NCBI GenBank assembly: GCA_023437745.1 | Contig: JAEZFI010000160.1 | Coordinates: 1-14,815, forward strand | Source: Actinomycetes bacterium | GTDB taxonomy: Bacteria; Actinomycetota; Acidimicrobiia; Acidimicrobiales; Microtrichaceae | Length of the DNA stretch: 14,815 nucleotides | Direction: 5' to 3' | In this document: one piece after another, positions 13,901-14,815 of the stretch | Layout: the number at the start of each line of letters is the position of its first letter | How positions within the stretch are numbered: position 1 is the first letter of the stretch | The notes under the pieces: generated by a model | Databases searched by the model: none | Told to the model about the DNA's origin: nothing | Seen by the model: only the letters and a program-made list of their open reading frames with translations | Position numbers and translations under genes: made by a program

Positions 13901-14815
13901 GACCCGAGGGCACATCCCCTACCCTTGGGCACGGAACCGCACCGTCCGTCGGACGTCAACACCACGCGCCGGGACCACCCAGATCGGGCGGCGCGGCTGG
14001 TTCCACGGAGGATTCGATGGCCGCCCGCTGTTATCAATGTGGCAACTACCCGGGCGACGACGAACGCTGCCAGTACTGCGGCGCCAGTCAGATCCCCGAG
14101 CCGCTGGGCATGTTCTCGACTGCGCCGGTGGTCGACGTGGCGCACCAGCCGCCCCCGCCACCCCGCGTCGCCCAGAACGCGGTCCCCGCGACCGACCTGT
14201 GGAGCACGGGCCCCGAGGGCCAGCGTGTCCCCGAGAGCGGCAACGGCCACGCTGCCGCCTCGGCGCCGCCGGCACCCGCACCGGTGCCGCCGCCGGTCCC
14301 CCGCGACATCGTCGACGCCGCCATCGTCGAGGACGACGACGAGGACCCGGACCACCGTCCTCCTCCGCCGTCGGGCTTCGAGCACCTCGGCCGCGACGGT
14401 GGCGCCGAGCCGAGCGCCGACCACGTCGACGAGGACCACGACCACGGATCCTTCGAGGAGCCCTCGCCGCACTTCGAGCCGCGTCACGAGTCGTACGAGT
14501 CCCAGGAACCTCGCGAGACCCACGAGACCCATCAGCCCGAGACCTCGCAGGTGCTCGGCTCCATCTTCGACGAGGTGCCGGCGAGCGCGGCGTCGCCCTT
14601 CGCCCAGACGGCGAACGAGGAGACGGGCGCGGCGTCCGGGTCCTTCCGCCCCGACCCGACGATCAGCGAGGAGCGCACGGGGTGGACGCCCTCGTGGACC
14701 CCTGCCGCCCGCGCCCAGCAGGACACGTCGCTGACCGAGGGTGCCGGGACCGGTGCCGCCTCGACCCCGGCCCCTCCGCCCGTCCCGGCGCAGCCCCCGG
14801 TCGGCGGACCTGCCG
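10981..14815 (+). CDS. FtsX/MacB-like ABC permease, in-frame with zinc-ribbon region, 3' partial
   Basis: The frame from the ATG at 10981 has no stop before the window end (1278 codons). Residues 1-115 are proline-rich and probably cytoplasmic. TM1 is at about 126-148, then a MacB-like extracytoplasmic domain (about 150-370). The first FtsX module has helices near 372-396, 427-452 and 470-492, with the coupling-type loop ARRRQGFALLRLVGASPRQL. Helices follow near 523-541, 549-575 and 603-622, then a second extracytoplasmic domain (630-830). The second FtsX module (833-955) carries NERRRELGLIRAVGGSASQV and ends with MPARRAARSGILDAL. This two-module layout is standard for permeases exporting lipids, lipoproteins or peptides with a MacB/LolD-type ATPase, but none is in the window. 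Residues 961-1012 are a linker with non-coding-like codon use. From Met1013 the frame is a zinc ribbon with a long acidic tail (see the entry at 14017). Stop loss, true fusion or a base-call error are the options; permease identity is secure. Confidence 0.85.
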   Translation, partial: MDGGREASGTPSTGPSLVPATTDETWLRALRPRGAPHPDSLVPPPLPPQPPPIPRQHPGPQPPPLPGQHRGPQPPPIPRPQPEIDEPVVSTERMFGAVPPRPTDEGSSTRGFRATLATMVRERRRIAWSVVVVALGVGYLAGSLSLLGRVGAGLSAMAGTGTERADLVIEGSIAVDSPLEQVRRLVPDSLRLFLEEVDGVEAVDARIDDIAVIVDRNGRPLVPLGVTERPAGANWPAVDALNPYRFVGNGAPPTGPGEVVIDLHTAQAGGIEVGQTVLIATKTIPEVFTVTGIVTLGEDELPEGSSLALFETGVARGLFDRGTDDNSIGIQLADGADEDAVISTIRTILPPGAEVVDGRTFEAHRETVLAKSFSLITYLLIGFAALAIVVSTFTVANSNALLFARRRQGFALLRLVGASPRQLRVAAAVEAALVGLAAVVVGVPLGLLFGAGIERALGALGTAIPVAGPSITPNLVLAVLAVGLGVTVLTALLPARDAARVAPIVALTRSDDESEAGLPRWVSPLVGLAVGAIAGALLAWTLADGARSLGVGAGIGGAVGLVAVLVPRLLSVVVGACARLFVGRSPSLRSLTALRSRRARSRAAATAAALAVATLVVAGLSTLSSSFVASVDAQVSDTLLADLVVDSGTFSRGGLPEALVDELKTVPGVTAVSGVRVGNAAWIGTSPNVRISAMAGDSMFKLVDLAVQNPPQRLTPDEIVISRSLAKHLGVAVGDQVPVTFTSATSYLTVAGIFDRPFALLGEAIIETSVLDESTPSSVDLVAMVRLNPKERESATAQIEQVAARYGVDSVLPPSELISKRTGILRGFEQVIRWMLLFSVALAVIGVANTLQLSVNERRRELGLIRAVGGSASQVIRLVVVEALALSVVGVLAGTLLGVALAYGTVRSLASLGLDQFHLPWVVVGGTALAAAAFGVVGAWMPARRAARSGILDALGEVDRPERERVPHRPGEFRPEGTSPTLGHGTAPSVGRQHHAPGPPRSGGAAGSTEDSMAARCYQCGNYPGDDERCQYCGASQIPEPLGMFSTAPVVDVAHQPPPPPRVAQNAVPATDLWSTGPEGQRVPESGNGHAAASAPPAPAPVPPPVPRDIVDAAIVEDDDEDPDHRPPPPSGFEHLGRDGGAEPSADHVDEDHDHGSFEEPSPHFEPRHESYESQEPRETHETHQPETSQVLGSIFDEVPASAASPFAQTANEETGAASGSFRPDPTISEERTGWTPSWTPAARAQQDTSLTEGAGTGAASTPAPPPVPAQPPVGGPA
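11125..11220 (+). repeat. 36-bp tandem repeat in the permease N-terminus
   Basis: Two full units of 12 codons (11125-11160 and 11161-11196) and a partial third (11197-11220) encode QPPP-[I/L]-P-x-QH-x-GP. The DNA copies differ mostly at third positions, so the repeat is kept at protein level. It forms a proline-rich cytoplasmic segment ahead of the first membrane helix. Confidence 0.6.
13897..13925 (+). promoter_or_regulatory. candidate promoter for the zinc-ribbon gene
   Basis: TTCCGA (13897-13902), a 17-bp spacer and TACCCT (13920-13925) resemble a -35/-10 pair. They lie inside the AT-third-position-rich linker of the permease frame. The predicted start point, about 13932, gives a leader of about 85 nt before the ATG at 14017. 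Confidence 0.35.
14007..14011 (+). promoter_or_regulatory. Shine-Dalgarno before the internal ATG at 14017
   Basis: GGAGG followed by five bases and ATG is the best ribosome site in the 10.9-14.8 kb region. It supports independent initiation of the zinc-ribbon protein within the permease frame. Confidence 0.6.
14017..14815 (+). CDS. zinc-ribbon protein with acidic proline-rich tail, 3' partial (internal start in permease frame)
   Basis: Starting at the ATG at 14017, the first residues are MAARCYQCGNYPGDD, then ERCQYCGAS: a CX2C-X9-CX2C zinc ribbon (Cys5, Cys8, Cys18 and Cys21). The rest, to the window edge (266 codons), is low-complexity and probably disordered. It has proline/alanine runs, acidic stretches such as IVEDDDEDPDH, and a His/Glu-rich part around 140-185. 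There is no membrane segment before the edge. Independent translation is supported by GGAGG five bases upstream, a candidate promoter at 13897-13925, and the switch from non-coding-like codon use before the ATG to coding-like use within a few dozen codons after it. It shares the frame and stop codon (outside the window) with the permease, so it may be made alone, as a fusion, or both. Zinc-ribbon-plus-disordered-tail proteins are common uncharacterised actinobacterial proteins; no function is assigned. Confidence 0.65.
   Translation, partial: MAARCYQCGNYPGDDERCQYCGASQIPEPLGMFSTAPVVDVAHQPPPPPRVAQNAVPATDLWSTGPEGQRVPESGNGHAAASAPPAPAPVPPPVPRDIVDAAIVEDDDEDPDHRPPPPSGFEHLGRDGGAEPSADHVDEDHDHGSFEEPSPHFEPRHESYESQEPRETHETHQPETSQVLGSIFDEVPASAASPFAQTANEETGAASGSFRPDPTISEERTGWTPSWTPAARAQQDTSLTEGAGTGAASTPAPPPVPAQPPVGGPA

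Noticed and set aside
9382..14532. A minus-strand frame open for 1716 codons across the permease, both tRNAs and the DUF2262-like gene
   Set aside because: It is arginine-, glycine- and alanine-rich low-complexity sequence antisense to genes with clear domains, and it runs through two tRNA genes. It is a product of high GC content.
1..14815. CRISPR array, insertion sequence, integrase, toxin-antitoxin or phage genes
   Set aside because: No regularly spaced repeats, transposase or integrase motifs, terminal inverted repeats with duplications, or small paired toxin/antitoxin genes were seen. No att-like duplication of the tRNA 3' ends was noticed either.

Overview
This is a GC-rich window (codons in the clear genes end almost always in G or C) from what looks like an actinobacterium. 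The mix of a FadE-type acyl-CoA dehydrogenase, CocE/NonD-type hydrolase, SD-less starts sitting 6-7 nt after TANNNT boxes, and proline-rich membrane proteins would fit Acidimicrobiia or relatives. That placement is inference; no marker gene settles it.

Layout. (1) 1-3448, + strand: an acyl-CoA dehydrogenase followed after 32 nt by a cytoplasmic molybdopterin oxidoreductase with an N-terminal [4Fe-4S] motif. A long imperfect stem (3464-3512) closes this unit against a convergent gene. (2) 3531-6938: a minus-strand alpha/beta hydrolase and a divergent plus-strand secreted or lipid-anchored CocE/NonD-type (S15) hydrolase. (3) 7004-9195, minus strand: a compact likely operon of a small YjdJ-like GNAT, a class-2-like exported lipase and a larger GNAT. 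Hairpins sharing a CTGACC...CGACGGTCAG core lie at both ends of this cluster. (4) 9442-10006: a probable leaderless DUF2262-like gene and a strong hairpin terminator. (5) 10020-10863, minus strand: tRNA-Cys(GCA), a four-helix membrane protein and tRNA-Val(GAC). The membrane-protein reading frame ends only inside the tRNA-Val gene. (6) 10981 to the window end, + strand: an FtsX/MacB-like ABC permease with two permease modules. Its frame has no stop codon and continues into a zinc-ribbon protein with a long acidic, proline-rich tail.

The most unusual item is the last one. The frame is open for 1278 codons from 10981 to the edge, and no stop codon occurs in any forward frame between about 13800 and 14700. 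The 52-codon linker between permease and zinc ribbon has non-coding-like third positions (18 of 52 end in A or T, against 1 of 60 just before it). The linker also carries a plausible promoter, and a good Shine-Dalgarno sits before an internal ATG at 14017. The best reading is a permease that lost its stop codon and is now fused in frame to a gene that probably still has its own start; a base-call error is the main alternative. The rest is ordinary catabolic, hydrolase and housekeeping content. I saw no CRISPR array, insertion sequence, integrase, toxin-antitoxin pair or phage gene.
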